Shown here: one piece after another, positions 1-7,593 of the stretch
Numbering within the stretch: position 1 is the first letter of the stretch
How the letters are laid out: each line of letters opens with the position of its first letter
NCBI GenBank assembly: GCA_027491485.1
Contig: JAOZGR010000001.1
Coordinates: 1-64,000, forward strand
Length of the DNA: 64,000 nucleotides
Reading direction: 5' to 3'
Source of the DNA: Thermoproteota archaeon
GTDB lineage: Archaea > Korarchaeota > Korarchaeia > Korarchaeales > Korarchaeaceae
Position numbers and translations under genes: made by a program
The notes under the pieces: model-generated
Databases searched by the model: none
The model's input: only the letters and a program-made list of their open reading frames with translations
What the model was told of the DNA's origin: nothing

Positions 1-183
1 TCAGCCCTGTCACCCGTAGATAGGTTAAGGAGAGCTTTGTAAAGTATAATGTAAACTGTAGATCTAAACATTCTAAGACGAAGATTCCTCCAAAAAATCT
101 TCGATCAATTATCATCATTAATATTTTACCTTCATTAATAAAGCAACTATTATATGTTCCTCAAGCAATAGTCCATGTGGGCT

Positions 184-455
184 TGACAGCTAAGGAGGTA
201 GTAGATCTCTTCGAGAAGGATATATCAGCTAGGAAGAGGTTAGCTGAGCTTCTAATTATAGAACCTGATGTGAGGTTGCAATAGTAAACGCTATTCTTAA
301 GGATGTAGCAAGCAAGATATTACTGAGCTGAGGAAGGAAGTAAGCGATCTTAGAAGGGATGTCCACAGCAACTTCAGGTGGACCGTAGGAGTCGTACTAA
401 CCACATGGGGGCAACAGTGATACCCATACTCCTGAGATTAGTGGGGGCGATATGA
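184..455 (+). pseudogene. Remnant of small coiled-coil/membrane-tail protein, three frames
   Basis: Three short reading frames follow one another and together read as one small protein. The first begins at a TTG and gives LTAKEVVDLFEKD and ends in RLAELLIIEPDVRLQ. The second gives AIVNAILKDVASK. The third gives DITELRKEVSDLRRDVHSNF and then WTVGVVLTTWG. After another shift, ATVIPILLRLVGAI closes it. A helical N-terminal part, a short coiled coil and a C-terminal hydrophobic segment is a pattern I know from small archaeal proteins of unknown function. At least three frame changes make a functional product unlikely. The decay fits the neighbouring remnants in the first 8 kb. Function is unknown. 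Confidence 0.55.
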
Positions 456-1023
456 TCGCAGTTAAATAAAGCTTTTATCGAACCTATACTTCAGGATAAT
501 GTTCTTCTAAGTTTTAAAATTTCTTGTTCTCTAATCACATGATTACCTCCTCCAAGGCTGATATTCTTTAGTTGGGAAACCCTTCTGTAATGTATTATGA
601 CATAAACTACCCATTCACTTTTCATAGGCGAAGAAGATGCCCTAGCATAATTCTCATAGCAGTATCTAAGAATCGCTAGCTATTGATCGAGTAAGTAGCT
701 GACGACTATAGGTTCCTTACCAGAGGAGAAATGGGTCCGAACGCAACTTTGGGGTCATAGAATGACCGTCTAATTCTCCACCTATGGAATAGAGGTCGTA
801 TCAACTCTTTCTAGCACTACAATTGAGATTAATATTAAAACCAATAGATCGAAGATTATCTACAGTTCTCTTCGAATATAGAGACCCTAAGGAGATATGC
901 CCTCGAAGGTTAGTATTTGAAGTGTGATATATCCTAAGATCCTCAGCAGGTGAATCAACTTGATGGTGAAAAGTTTAAACCAAAGGACCCGCCGATTGAC
1001 TCGAAAGATGAAAATCTCTGTGG
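456..1023. other. Stretch without convincing genes
   Basis: About 570 bases hold no long open frame and no recognisable motif apart from one 44-codon frame on the minus strand. The position downstream of a truncated membrane glycosyltransferase and next to a frameshifted remnant suggests decayed coding DNA, but I could not identify its origin. Confidence 0.5.
491..625 (-). CDS. Short ORF of unknown function, possible fragment
   Basis: A 44-residue frame starts at an ATG and begins MKSEWVVYVIIHYRRV. It ends in an arginine-rich tail. I recognise no domain. Its start could be the first beta strand of an enzyme, which would make it a fragment. It is in gene-poor, eroded DNA, so chance or decay is as likely as a real small protein. 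Confidence 0.15.
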   Translation of the reverse strand: MKSEWVVYVIIHYRRVSQLKNISLGGGNHVIREQEILKLRRTLS

Positions 1024-1593
1024 TCATTCCAACAAAAAATAATGCCCTAACGATAGGAAGGCTCCTGCCGATAAAATAAGTATCCTCCAGGGATTCTCGC
1101 CCTTGACGACTTCGGCTAGAAGTCCTATTAGAAACACAAGTCCCAAAGAGTTCCTATGGAGATCCCAAGAGATCCTGAGGGAGACAGGATAGAAGGCAAA
1201 GATTAGGGTGCTCAGGTACCTAGCTTTTCTGTCTAACCGGAGAGCCCCCGTAAGATAGTAAAAGGCCATCGCCTCAAAGCCATAAATCAGGGATGGGATA
1301 ATCTTGTATATGTACCAAGGATCTATTAGGAAGGTGAGGGGATATAGGATAATGTTAAGCGGGGGAGGTAGGAATCTATCTCTCCCGTACCACACCAATT
1401 TGTCAAATATCGTTGGTTGTACAGTGAAGTCTTTCAAATTCGCGACGTACTCTGGGGTATCCCAACCTATTAACCATGGCCAAGAGAGGAGTTCTGGGAG
1501 TATCCTGAGTAGGAACGCTACAGTAAACATAACTATATAGCCTCTGTTATCGTAGGCTATCCTTAGGTCAAAGTTTGCCCTTCTAAATCTCAT
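1024..1593 (-). CDS. GT-C type membrane glycosyltransferase, C-terminally truncated
   Basis: The 189-residue product is mostly hydrophobic, with about five membrane segments. Near residue 44 it has GWDTPEYVANL, which matches the first extracytoplasmic loop of GT-C glycosyltransferases, where an Asp helps catalysis. Family members usually have 400-700 residues with 8-13 membrane segments. This frame stops after an N-terminal third, right after LSLGHYFLLE. The DNA beyond shows no clear continuation. I read it as a truncated and probably non-functional polyprenyl-phosphate-sugar-dependent transferase. It is the first of several glycan genes on this strand, some intact and some decayed. The family call is fairly safe; the sugar substrate cannot be inferred. 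Confidence 0.6.
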   Translation of the reverse strand: MRFRRANFDLRIAYDNRGYIVMFTVAFLLRILPELLSWPWLIGWDTPEYVANLKDFTVQPTIFDKLVWYGRDRFLPPPLNIILYPLTFLIDPWYIYKIIPSLIYGFEAMAFYYLTGALRLDRKARYLSTLIFAFYPVSLRISWDLHRNSLGLVFLIGLLAEVVKGENPWRILILSAGAFLSLGHYFLLE

Positions 1594-1758
1594 TTCTTTG
1601 ACGCAAGTGAGTTTGATCCTTATAAAACTTGATTCAGAGCTTCAAATGAGAGGAGCCGATTACCCTTTCTCTGTTAATCCCATCGTCGTGTGCGCAAGAT
1701 TGAGAACGGCAGGATAATCCCTCACCTATTACCGATTCATATTGGAGATAGCTGCTTT

Positions 1759-2601
1759 CTAGTTGATAGGTTTCGATGAGAACTCCCCCAATGTGAGAAT
1801 TCTTATTCCTCTCTCATTTCTTAACCTCCTGATATAGTTTAGGAAATCGAGTAATCCTTCCCTACCAGAGTAAAGATTCCATGGATGAAACCAAAAGTGG
1901 ACATGTCTTCCCCTCATGATTTCTACCTTTAATAGGGGGATTGTAAAGGAACTACCTTGAGTATTAAGAAAATACGAGGAATGGATGACTATGAGACCTT
2001 CCTCCATACTAACACTACTTCTGATGAGTCTTTTAGCGAGAGAATGCTTATTTCTACCTAAATAGCTACCTCCCCTGACGAATTTAATTCCATACTCCCT
2101 GAGGATCTTTAATTTCTCCTGATGGTCCTTAGGAAATGCCATTCCCTCCGGTGAGATATTTCTCATATTCGAGGCCTTCACTGAGAGTTCCATCTCGGTT
2201 CTCGCCTCCTCCTCAGTTAGTTCATCAAAGGGAATGTGAAAGAAGCCATGAAGACCTACCTCATGCATACCTCTATTTTTGACCTCCTCGATGATGTCAG
2301 GGGCGTGATAGAGCATCCTCCCCAGAATTTGAGAATAGAAATTCCGGCTTAGAATTCCTCTCCTAAAATGGGGTAGATTGGGATATACCATATTACGGGC
2401 CTCATCTGGATAAAGGAAGAGATGGCCAACCGTGAAAAATGTGGCAGGAACCTCATACTGATCCAGTTCGTCAAGAAGCCATAGTACATTGTCCCTGCCC
2501 ATACTCGGATCTTCCAAGAAGAACCTACCACCTTTCGTTCCTATGAAGCCCCACATGAGTTCTAAATCGACAGAGACGCTAATACTCAATAAATTCCTCA
2601 C
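1759..2601 (-). CDS. Polysaccharide deacetylase (NodB-like)
   Basis: This 280-residue protein fits the carbohydrate esterase 4 / NodB fold, which removes acyl groups from sugars using a divalent metal. Visible parts are the N-terminal strand with SVSVDLELMWG, the core strand PATFFTVGHLF, the metal-ligand-like EVGLHGFFHIPFDEL and a late HFWFHPWNLYSG. The first catalytic block has VDLE where many enzymes have a TFDD-type motif, so activity is plausible but not certain. No signal peptide is seen, so it probably acts in the cytoplasm. It lies among glycosyltransferase, sulfotransferase and epimerase genes on the same strand, which suggests surface glycan tailoring. Length is normal for the family. 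Confidence 0.75.
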   Translation of the reverse strand: MRNLLSISVSVDLELMWGFIGTKGGRFFLEDPSMGRDNVLWLLDELDQYEVPATFFTVGHLFLYPDEARNMVYPNLPHFRRGILSRNFYSQILGRMLYHAPDIIEEVKNRGMHEVGLHGFFHIPFDELTEEEARTEMELSVKASNMRNISPEGMAFPKDHQEKLKILREYGIKFVRGGSYLGRNKHSLAKRLIRSSVSMEEGLIVIHSSYFLNTQGSSFTIPLLKVEIMRGRHVHFWFHPWNLYSGREGLLDFLNYIRRLRNERGIRILTLGEFSSKPIN

Positions 2602-2616
2602 CTTGGCAAATGAATG

Positions 2617-2751
2617 CTATCCGAGATCTGTATAGATCCCTATTTCCTGCCCTAAAGCTAAGCCGAGGGGATTCGCTGGCTTCTCTATGGCCTTTCTAAA
2701 CCCCTTCTCGACAGGTCTTACTGTAGATTCATAGAGATCATAGTTAGGCAT
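2617..2751 (-). CDS. Short ORF of unknown function
   Basis: A 44-residue frame begins at an ATG preceded by an AGGT-type ribosome-binding sequence and starts MPNYDLYESTVRPVEKGF. It ends 15 bases before the deacetylase start, so it could be the first gene of that transcript. I recognise no domain. It could also be a remnant, because the surrounding region contains several broken genes. Confidence 0.25.
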   Translation of the reverse strand: MPNYDLYESTVRPVEKGFRKAIEKPANPLGLALGQEIGIYTDLG

Positions 2752-2782
2752 CTTTTACCTACCCGCATACACGAGATAGTTC

Positions 2783-2986
2783 TCATATATATCCAAGTCT
2801 CCTTAACCTCTCCTTTATCTCTTCCTCCTCCTCTGGAGAATATACTTCCTCAACTTCCTCCGATATAAACTCCCTTAAGAGGAACTGTATAAGCTCATCG
2901 ACATTTGAAAATCCCCCGTTTTCCTCGATCCACTTCACTGCCCTCTCATAGAGGGTCCTTGGGATCTTGATAGTCACATCTTCCAT
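2783..2986 (-). CDS. Ribbon-helix-helix-like small protein
   Basis: The 67-residue product begins MEDVTIKIPRTLYERAVKWI, a strand followed by a helix as in the MetJ/Arc/CopG ribbon-helix-helix fold. A second helix with FSNVDELIQFLLREF follows. The C-terminal third is very rich in glutamate (SPEEEEEIKERL). Such proteins are DNA-binding dimers, often antitoxins or autoregulators. No toxin gene is directly adjacent; the nearest gene on this strand is the 44-codon frame 31 bases away. The role is therefore open: a solitary regulator or an orphan antitoxin. The fold call rests on pattern only. Confidence 0.6.
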   Translation of the reverse strand: MEDVTIKIPRTLYERAVKWIEENGGFSNVDELIQFLLREFISEEVEEVYSPEEEEEIKERLRRLGYI

Positions 2987-3079
2987 ATACTCACCCTTAG
3001 AGGCGGTTCATTAGAAGTAGAACTTCCTACTATTTTTAAGTATACTCGGATAACCAGATGATGCCTTGGCGAAAATTAG

Positions 3080-3330
3080 GAGATAAAATGCCTCAGGAAG
3101 GCGTACAATACTAATCTCCTGATAGTTCTTAGTGTAGTAGATCTCCTTAAAAATCTAGACATAGATGCCCTAATATCATCAGATCATGGAGAGTTTCTAG
3201 GCGAAGGATATGTGCCAGGACATCCTTGCGGACACCAACACCCGATAGTTAGGGAAACCCTTCTTTAAGGTTAAGAAAGTCAAGAGAACGATTCCTGAGC
3301 TTAATAGATCACCGTTTATAACGGAAATAA
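3080..3330 (+). pseudogene. C-terminal remnant of a sulfatase-family enzyme
   Basis: The plus strand reads AYNTNLLIVLSVVDLLKN, then DIDALISSDHGEFLGEG, then HPCGHQHPIVRETLL and a stop. The SDHGE block followed by a GH-P-x-VRE-type block is the C-terminal metal-binding part of sulfatases and related alkaline-phosphatase-superfamily enzymes. After the stop, a one-base shift continues the family pattern as PFFKVKKVKRTIPEL. The first two thirds of the gene are missing. So this is a truncated, frameshifted relic. It lies opposite to, and just beyond, an intact alkaline-phosphatase-superfamily gene, but it is on the other strand and is not part of that gene. Confidence 0.7.
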
Positions 3331-3336
3331 TGCTAA

Positions 3337-4866
3337 TCAGGTAAAGAATCCTATAGGCATGTCAGTTACTTTTACTTTACTCTCTGCCTCTGCCCTTAAC
3401 CGCCCCCGTAGCTTACAAATCTTCGAGATAGAGATTATCCGTTCCTTACTTATCGTCTTTATCTCTTCTTTAATCCAACCTTCTTCAAAGAATTCTACTA
3501 GAGGACGTCCATCAGAGCTATCAGGAATTGGCAATCTTAAGGCATGCAAAGCAGTAGGGAGTATATCTTCGATCCTCGCGTGTATTTCCATACCGGACCT
3601 CACTCCCTCACCATATAACCCCATCATCCCTTCAAGGAAATGCTGACCTGTAATAGCCCCATCAGAGGCCCCTATCAAGTATTTCTCACTCCATGGAGCC
3701 AAAGAACTGCAAATGTAACCTTTCTTAAGCCTTAAGACAATGGTTGGTGTCTTCATTTGTCCCCATTCCTTAGCGATATTCATATCTTCGACAATTGAAA
3801 GTTCCTCCAAGCACCTCACGAGATTAGCAAGCTCCTCACCTCTCAATACATGTATAAAGCAGAATTCCGTATCTGGCCCTAAAGATACCGCTATAGACCT
3901 CTCTATGTCTATATCCTCACGAGAAATTAAGAATTTCTCAATAAGCCTTGTAAATCTGCTCTCCCTAAATGTAATTGCTCCCAGCAGGGTGGATTTTTGC
4001 CGCAAGCTCATTCCAATCTTAGTCAATAGTAGCTTAAATGCAGTCAGTGGTCCCTTCTTTAGCCTTAAGAGATCCCTGTCCCTGAGATATGAATTTATCA
4101 GGAAGGTACTTTTGTGCTCCATAAAGCCGTGATCGCTGGCGACTATTAGAAGTGAGCCCTTCTCAGTCTGCTTAAGGGCATCTCCTAATATCCTATCCGC
4201 GCACTGGTAGGCCCTCAAGATGATGTCTTCCTTATGCCAGAAATAATGAGATATGTGATCGGTCTCAGATAGCCATGCAATTGAGATGAGTGGTCTATAC
4301 CTCTTCCTAAGCTCCTTGAAGATTTCCCATCTTGATTTCATTCCTTGAAGGAGCTTATCTATGATATCTGTTGAATTCGGAAGTATCTGAGGTGTTTCAG
4401 GGGAATATTTTCTGGCCCTTAATTCCTCTAGAAGGTCCGCTGGCCAGGCATAATTGGACTTTCCTGAGAGAGGAAATCCTGCCACGACAAATCCTTTGCT
4501 AGGCTTAGGAAGGGGACTAATAAAGGGCACATTAAATACCCCTACACTGAATCCGATATAGTTGGATAGGTCGACGATATTTGGGATAGGCAACCTCGTT
4601 GCAAATATTAATTCCTCTTTCCTCAAGTTCTTAGGGTCATACTCCCTAAAATCTAATACCCTGGTTACTTTAGATGAAGCCCCTGTGAGGAATGATGCAA
4701 CACAAGAGATAGTTATCGGAGGTATTGTAGAGGTTATCTTACCGAAGCTCCCCTCTATCATCAGCTTCCTGAAGTTTGGAAGATAATCTAAGTGCCCCTG
4801 TATAAAGTCAGGTGACAAGCCATCAAAGACCAGGATTGTCGCACTATTGTATTTCCTATTTCTCAC
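3337..4866 (-). CDS. Alkaline phosphatase superfamily phosphodiesterase/nucleotide pyrophosphatase
   Basis: This 509-residue protein has the type I phosphodiesterase/nucleotide pyrophosphatase pattern. The N-terminus carries VFDGLSPDFI with the first metal-ligand Asp. KITSTIPPITISCVAS holds the Thr/Ser nucleophile region and is followed by FLTGASS. LIVASDHGFMEHKS around residue 245 holds the Asp-His metal ligands, and a late TGQHFLEGMMGLYG supplies the last His region. These enzymes cleave phosphodiester or pyrophosphate bonds with two metal ions, usually zinc. There is no signal peptide. It sits in a run of glycan genes, so a lipid-linked sugar or a sugar nucleotide is a possible substrate. 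The substrate is inference. Confidence 0.75.
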   Translation of the reverse strand: MRNRKYNSATILVFDGLSPDFIQGHLDYLPNFRKLMIEGSFGKITSTIPPITISCVASFLTGASSKVTRVLDFREYDPKNLRKEELIFATRLPIPNIVDLSNYIGFSVGVFNVPFISPLPKPSKGFVVAGFPLSGKSNYAWPADLLEELRARKYSPETPQILPNSTDIIDKLLQGMKSRWEIFKELRKRYRPLISIAWLSETDHISHYFWHKEDIILRAYQCADRILGDALKQTEKGSLLIVASDHGFMEHKSTFLINSYLRDRDLLRLKKGPLTAFKLLLTKIGMSLRQKSTLLGAITFRESRFTRLIEKFLISREDIDIERSIAVSLGPDTEFCFIHVLRGEELANLVRCLEELSIVEDMNIAKEWGQMKTPTIVLRLKKGYICSSLAPWSEKYLIGASDGAITGQHFLEGMMGLYGEGVRSGMEIHARIEDILPTALHALRLPIPDSSDGRPLVEFFEEGWIKEEIKTISKERIISISKICKLRGRLRAEAESKVKVTDMPIGFFT

Positions 4867-4975
4867 CTAGTCATGTGCTATTTTGGAATAAATAAAGGTC
4901 ATCGATGGGTACCTATGGGTATATAGGTCTTAGCAACTAACTTTTAGAGATAGTACTGCTATAGGGAATTGTGAG

Positions 4976-5821
4976 CTATCTAAGCTCCCAAGAGGATAAA
5001 TCCCGCTCAACGATCTCCTCAAGCTCCCTATTAAATGGCCTGAAGTACTCTATTAGATAGCGCCTAGTTCTCTGATCCATGGCCGGATACCCTCTTCTCA
5101 AGTTAATTAGATCCAACGCAAATTTCAGGCATTTCCCTGGCAACTTTGGTCTGATCCTTTGCAGACTCCATATCCTAGGGGCCCCTCCTACATTGAATTT
5201 CTTAAATTTCAACTCGCTCGCTAATGCTGGATCCACACCTAAGAATTCGAACACTCTTGATAAGACCTGATGAGGGCTTCCCTTGAGATCATCGTACATT
5301 AATATGAGGAGCTGATCTCTAGAGAAGAATTTCATGAAGTTTCGTAGCTGTCGAGCATACTTCCCTCTATCCTTGTAGGAAAAATGCCTTATGTTGTGCA
5401 GATCTCCAGTTGACAGTCTCTCCTCCTCCTTTTCGAGTGCTTCCTCGAAGGTTAGCCACTCATATCCCATCCTTACCTCATGCCAATAGTGAGAATAAGC
5501 TCTGTCTACGGGATTCCTCAGAATGAATATTAGCTTGACCTCAGGAAGGTGCCTGTAAATTCTCTCGGGCACCTCATGGAGATACATGTAGAAAGGTGAT
5601 GCCTCGCCAACAGCCTTATACTTCTCTGGGTTAGAGCTTCTGAAGTGTTTTTCATACCAGTCAATGCCTTTTTCGTAATTCAAATCGAAGAAATGTACCT
5701 CTTTTGTTGGTGCCATGTAGACTTGAGGATGTGCTTTAAGATAGTGAAAGAGAGATGTTGTGCCAGCCCTCTGTGCACCACATATTATGAAGTTGGGGAG
5801 TGTCATCTGCATCACAGCCAA
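4976..5821 (-). CDS. PAPS-dependent sulfotransferase
   Basis: The 281-residue protein transfers sulfate from PAPS to a carbohydrate or other acceptor. The 5'-phosphosulfate loop is FIICGAQRAGTTSLFHYL near the N-terminus. The 3'-phosphate motif is LIFILRNPVDRAYSHYW, with the Arg and Ser that contact PAPS. The later KYARQLRNFMKFF and LILMYDDLK blocks match heparan-type N-/O-sulfotransferases. Length is normal for the bacterial-type domain. Three Met codons lie in the first six residues, so the exact start is uncertain. Neighbours are an epimerase and a phosphodiesterase on the same strand, which suggests a sulfated surface glycan. Together with the sulfatase relic at 3.1 kb this points to sulfo-sugars. 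Confidence 0.85.
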   Translation of the reverse strand: MAVMQMTLPNFIICGAQRAGTTSLFHYLKAHPQVYMAPTKEVHFFDLNYEKGIDWYEKHFRSSNPEKYKAVGEASPFYMYLHEVPERIYRHLPEVKLIFILRNPVDRAYSHYWHEVRMGYEWLTFEEALEKEEERLSTGDLHNIRHFSYKDRGKYARQLRNFMKFFSRDQLLILMYDDLKGSPHQVLSRVFEFLGVDPALASELKFKKFNVGGAPRIWSLQRIRPKLPGKCLKFALDLINLRRGYPAMDQRTRRYLIEYFRPFNRELEEIVERDLSSWELR

Positions 5822-5881
5822 AATGTTCTTTTAAATTAGTTTTGTTGAGCTTTTTAGTTATATAGGACCATCAAAGTGACT

Positions 5882-6853
5882 CTAGTGATTTTGAATGTTG
5901 TTTAAGATCCCCTTTATTGTCTTTCTTACAGCATCTCTCGATCTATACCTCGGTTTCCATCCAGTATCTTTTAGCTTCGATATATCAAGGAGCATCAGCT
6001 TTACATCACCGAACCATCCCCTACCATCCCTAGTTGCTAGTTTATACCTGTATTTCACATCTTTTAGACCCATCTCCTCCACCAGGATGTCAGCTATTTC
6101 CCTTACAGTGACCCAGTCCTCGTTTCCCAAGTTGTATACTTCAATTCCCTTGATTTCGGTTTTCAATATATCGGTTAGATGTATAATCGCATCGATGGTA
6201 TCCTCTACATGTAGATAGCTTTTCCTCTGAGAGCCATCGCCTAGGATCTCCAGTTCGCTTCTGTCACGCATTAGTTTATTTATGAAATCCAATATCACGC
6301 CATGAGTACTTCTAGGTCCTATGACATTAGCAAGTCTCAGAATTAATGCCCTAATTCCATAAATACGCGAGTAAGATTCTATAAGTTTCTCTCCGAGTAA
6401 CTTAGACATCCCATATATGCTTATGGGCCTGAGAGGCTGGTAGTCCTCAGGCGTTGGTATAACATCGGCATCCCCGTATACAGTGCTGGAGCTTGTGAAT
6501 ATTATGGACTGTACGTTATGTATCCTACAGGCCTCCAGAACGTTGAAAGTAGCTACGACATTATTTCTAAAGAACACTCTTGGATTAGAATAGCTCATCC
6601 TAACATCTGTGCTGGCTGCTAAGTGGAAAACCATTTCTGCTTCACTAAAAGACTTCTCCCAATCACCTCTAATGGACAAGTCTGCAGTTATGAGAGAGAA
6701 TTTCGAACTACCTATATGCCTCTCTAGATTTGATACACGCCCTGAGGATAAATTATCGATGACAGTAACCTCTGCTGTGCTTACTAAGCGATCTACTAGG
6801 TGACTCCCTATGAATCCAGCCCCACCTGTCACGATGACCTTCAGAAGGACCAC
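5882..6853 (-). CDS. NAD-dependent sugar-nucleotide epimerase/dehydratase
   Basis: This 323-residue extended SDR enzyme resembles GalE/RmlB-type enzymes acting on nucleotide sugars. The Rossmann motif is VTGGAGFIGSHLVDRL at the N-terminus, followed by VTVIDNLSSG, the NAD-specific acidic loop. The Ser is in FTSSSTVYGD, and the catalytic YxxxK is ISIYGMSKLLGEKL. LRLANVIGPR and GDGSQRKSYLHVEDT are typical substrate-side blocks. The cytoplasmic product probably supplies a nucleotide sugar for the surface-glycan genes beside it. The exact interconversion cannot be read from sequence. The gene is complete and of normal length. Confidence 0.85.
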   Translation of the reverse strand: MVLLKVIVTGGAGFIGSHLVDRLVSTAEVTVIDNLSSGRVSNLERHIGSSKFSLITADLSIRGDWEKSFSEAEMVFHLAASTDVRMSYSNPRVFFRNNVVATFNVLEACRIHNVQSIIFTSSSTVYGDADVIPTPEDYQPLRPISIYGMSKLLGEKLIESYSRIYGIRALILRLANVIGPRSTHGVILDFINKLMRDRSELEILGDGSQRKSYLHVEDTIDAIIHLTDILKTEIKGIEVYNLGNEDWVTVREIADILVEEMGLKDVKYRYKLATRDGRGWFGDVKLMLLDISKLKDTGWKPRYRSRDAVRKTIKGILNNIQNH

Positions 6854-6904
6854 CGACCAGTCAACATAGAAGGGAATACACTTAAGTTTGTAATTCCCTG
6901 TGCG

Positions 6905-7145
6905 CGAAATACATTTAATCTAGAGGCCATGGCCTGCGGAACCCCTGTAATAGCTACTCATGTCGGAGGTATATCCGAGGTGGTTGATCATGGAAGGAAT
7001 GGTTTTTCTCATTCGAAGAGGATCTCTAAATGAGCTGAAGGATATGCTGGGTGCTTACTGGACCAACGAATCACTGAGGAGGAGAATGTCCATTAAAGCT
7101 GAGAGGACAGTTAAGGAGAGGTTCCCTTGGGATATTATTTCTTAA
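6905..7145 (+). pseudogene. C-terminal remnant of a GT4 glycosyltransferase
   Basis: The first frame reads LEAMACGTPVIATHVGG and ISEVVDHGRNGF, which is the conserved donor-binding part of GT4 (GT-B fold) glycosyltransferases. The reading then moves by one base and continues as LIRRGSLNELKDML, ending KERFPWDII and a stop. The shift falls at a run of five T near 7004. The N-terminal two thirds are absent. It is therefore a truncated and frameshifted relic, opposite in strand to the epimerase. It adds to the evidence of decay in this region. Confidence 0.75.
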
Positions 7146-7245
7146 CCTCTATGTCGTTACAGATCACTTGTTCTTCCCTATCTTGAACCTCTATACGCTA
7201 GGTAGATGACCTGTTGTATCTGGAATCGCTATTTAGTCATGAAAG

Positions 7246-7593
7246 TTATTCCTGCAGGAGATCTAGGAGGAGATTGAACATGCTCCTTGCTCTCCTGAGG
7301 ATTTTATCAGCCTCGCCCTGTGAGAAGATCTTATCCCTGTGATCTGCCTCTTTCCTCATTTCGAAGAGAAAGAGGAATTCTCTCCTGAATTCATCCCCAA
7401 GTTTTCTTCCTAAGGCGTTCGCTAGCTTATCATCCTTTCTAGTTTTGGTATCCTTTAAGTAAAGCTCAGCCAGCATCCTGACGGAGAAATATGCGGAGCT
7501 AACAGCTTTATCATAACAACCGATCCTCAGATCCTCTTCAGCCTCCTTTAGTAGCCTTAATGCCTTGTTAACAGACAATCTCAAATCCCTCAA
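7246..7593 (-). CDS. HEPN domain protein
   Basis: The 115-residue all-helical product contains EMRKEADHRD, which holds the R-x4-H motif (RKEADH) of HEPN ribonucleases. Other helices carry ALRLLKEAEEDLRIG and AYFSVRMLAELYLKD, typical of HEPN partners of minimal nucleotidyltransferases. The start codon is TTG and overlaps the 3' end of the nucleotidyltransferase gene by 26 bases. HEPN/MNT pairs are toxin-antitoxin modules in which the HEPN is the RNase and the MNT neutralises it, in some cases by AMPylation. Here the partner seems catalytically degenerate and internally duplicated. The first 14 bases of this gene lie inside the duplicated DNA, so its current start may be new. Confidence 0.8.
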   Translation of the reverse strand: MRDLRLSVNKALRLLKEAEEDLRIGCYDKAVSSAYFSVRMLAELYLKDTKTRKDDKLANALGRKLGDEFRREFLFLFEMRKEADHRDKIFSQGEADKILRRARSMFNLLLDLLQE

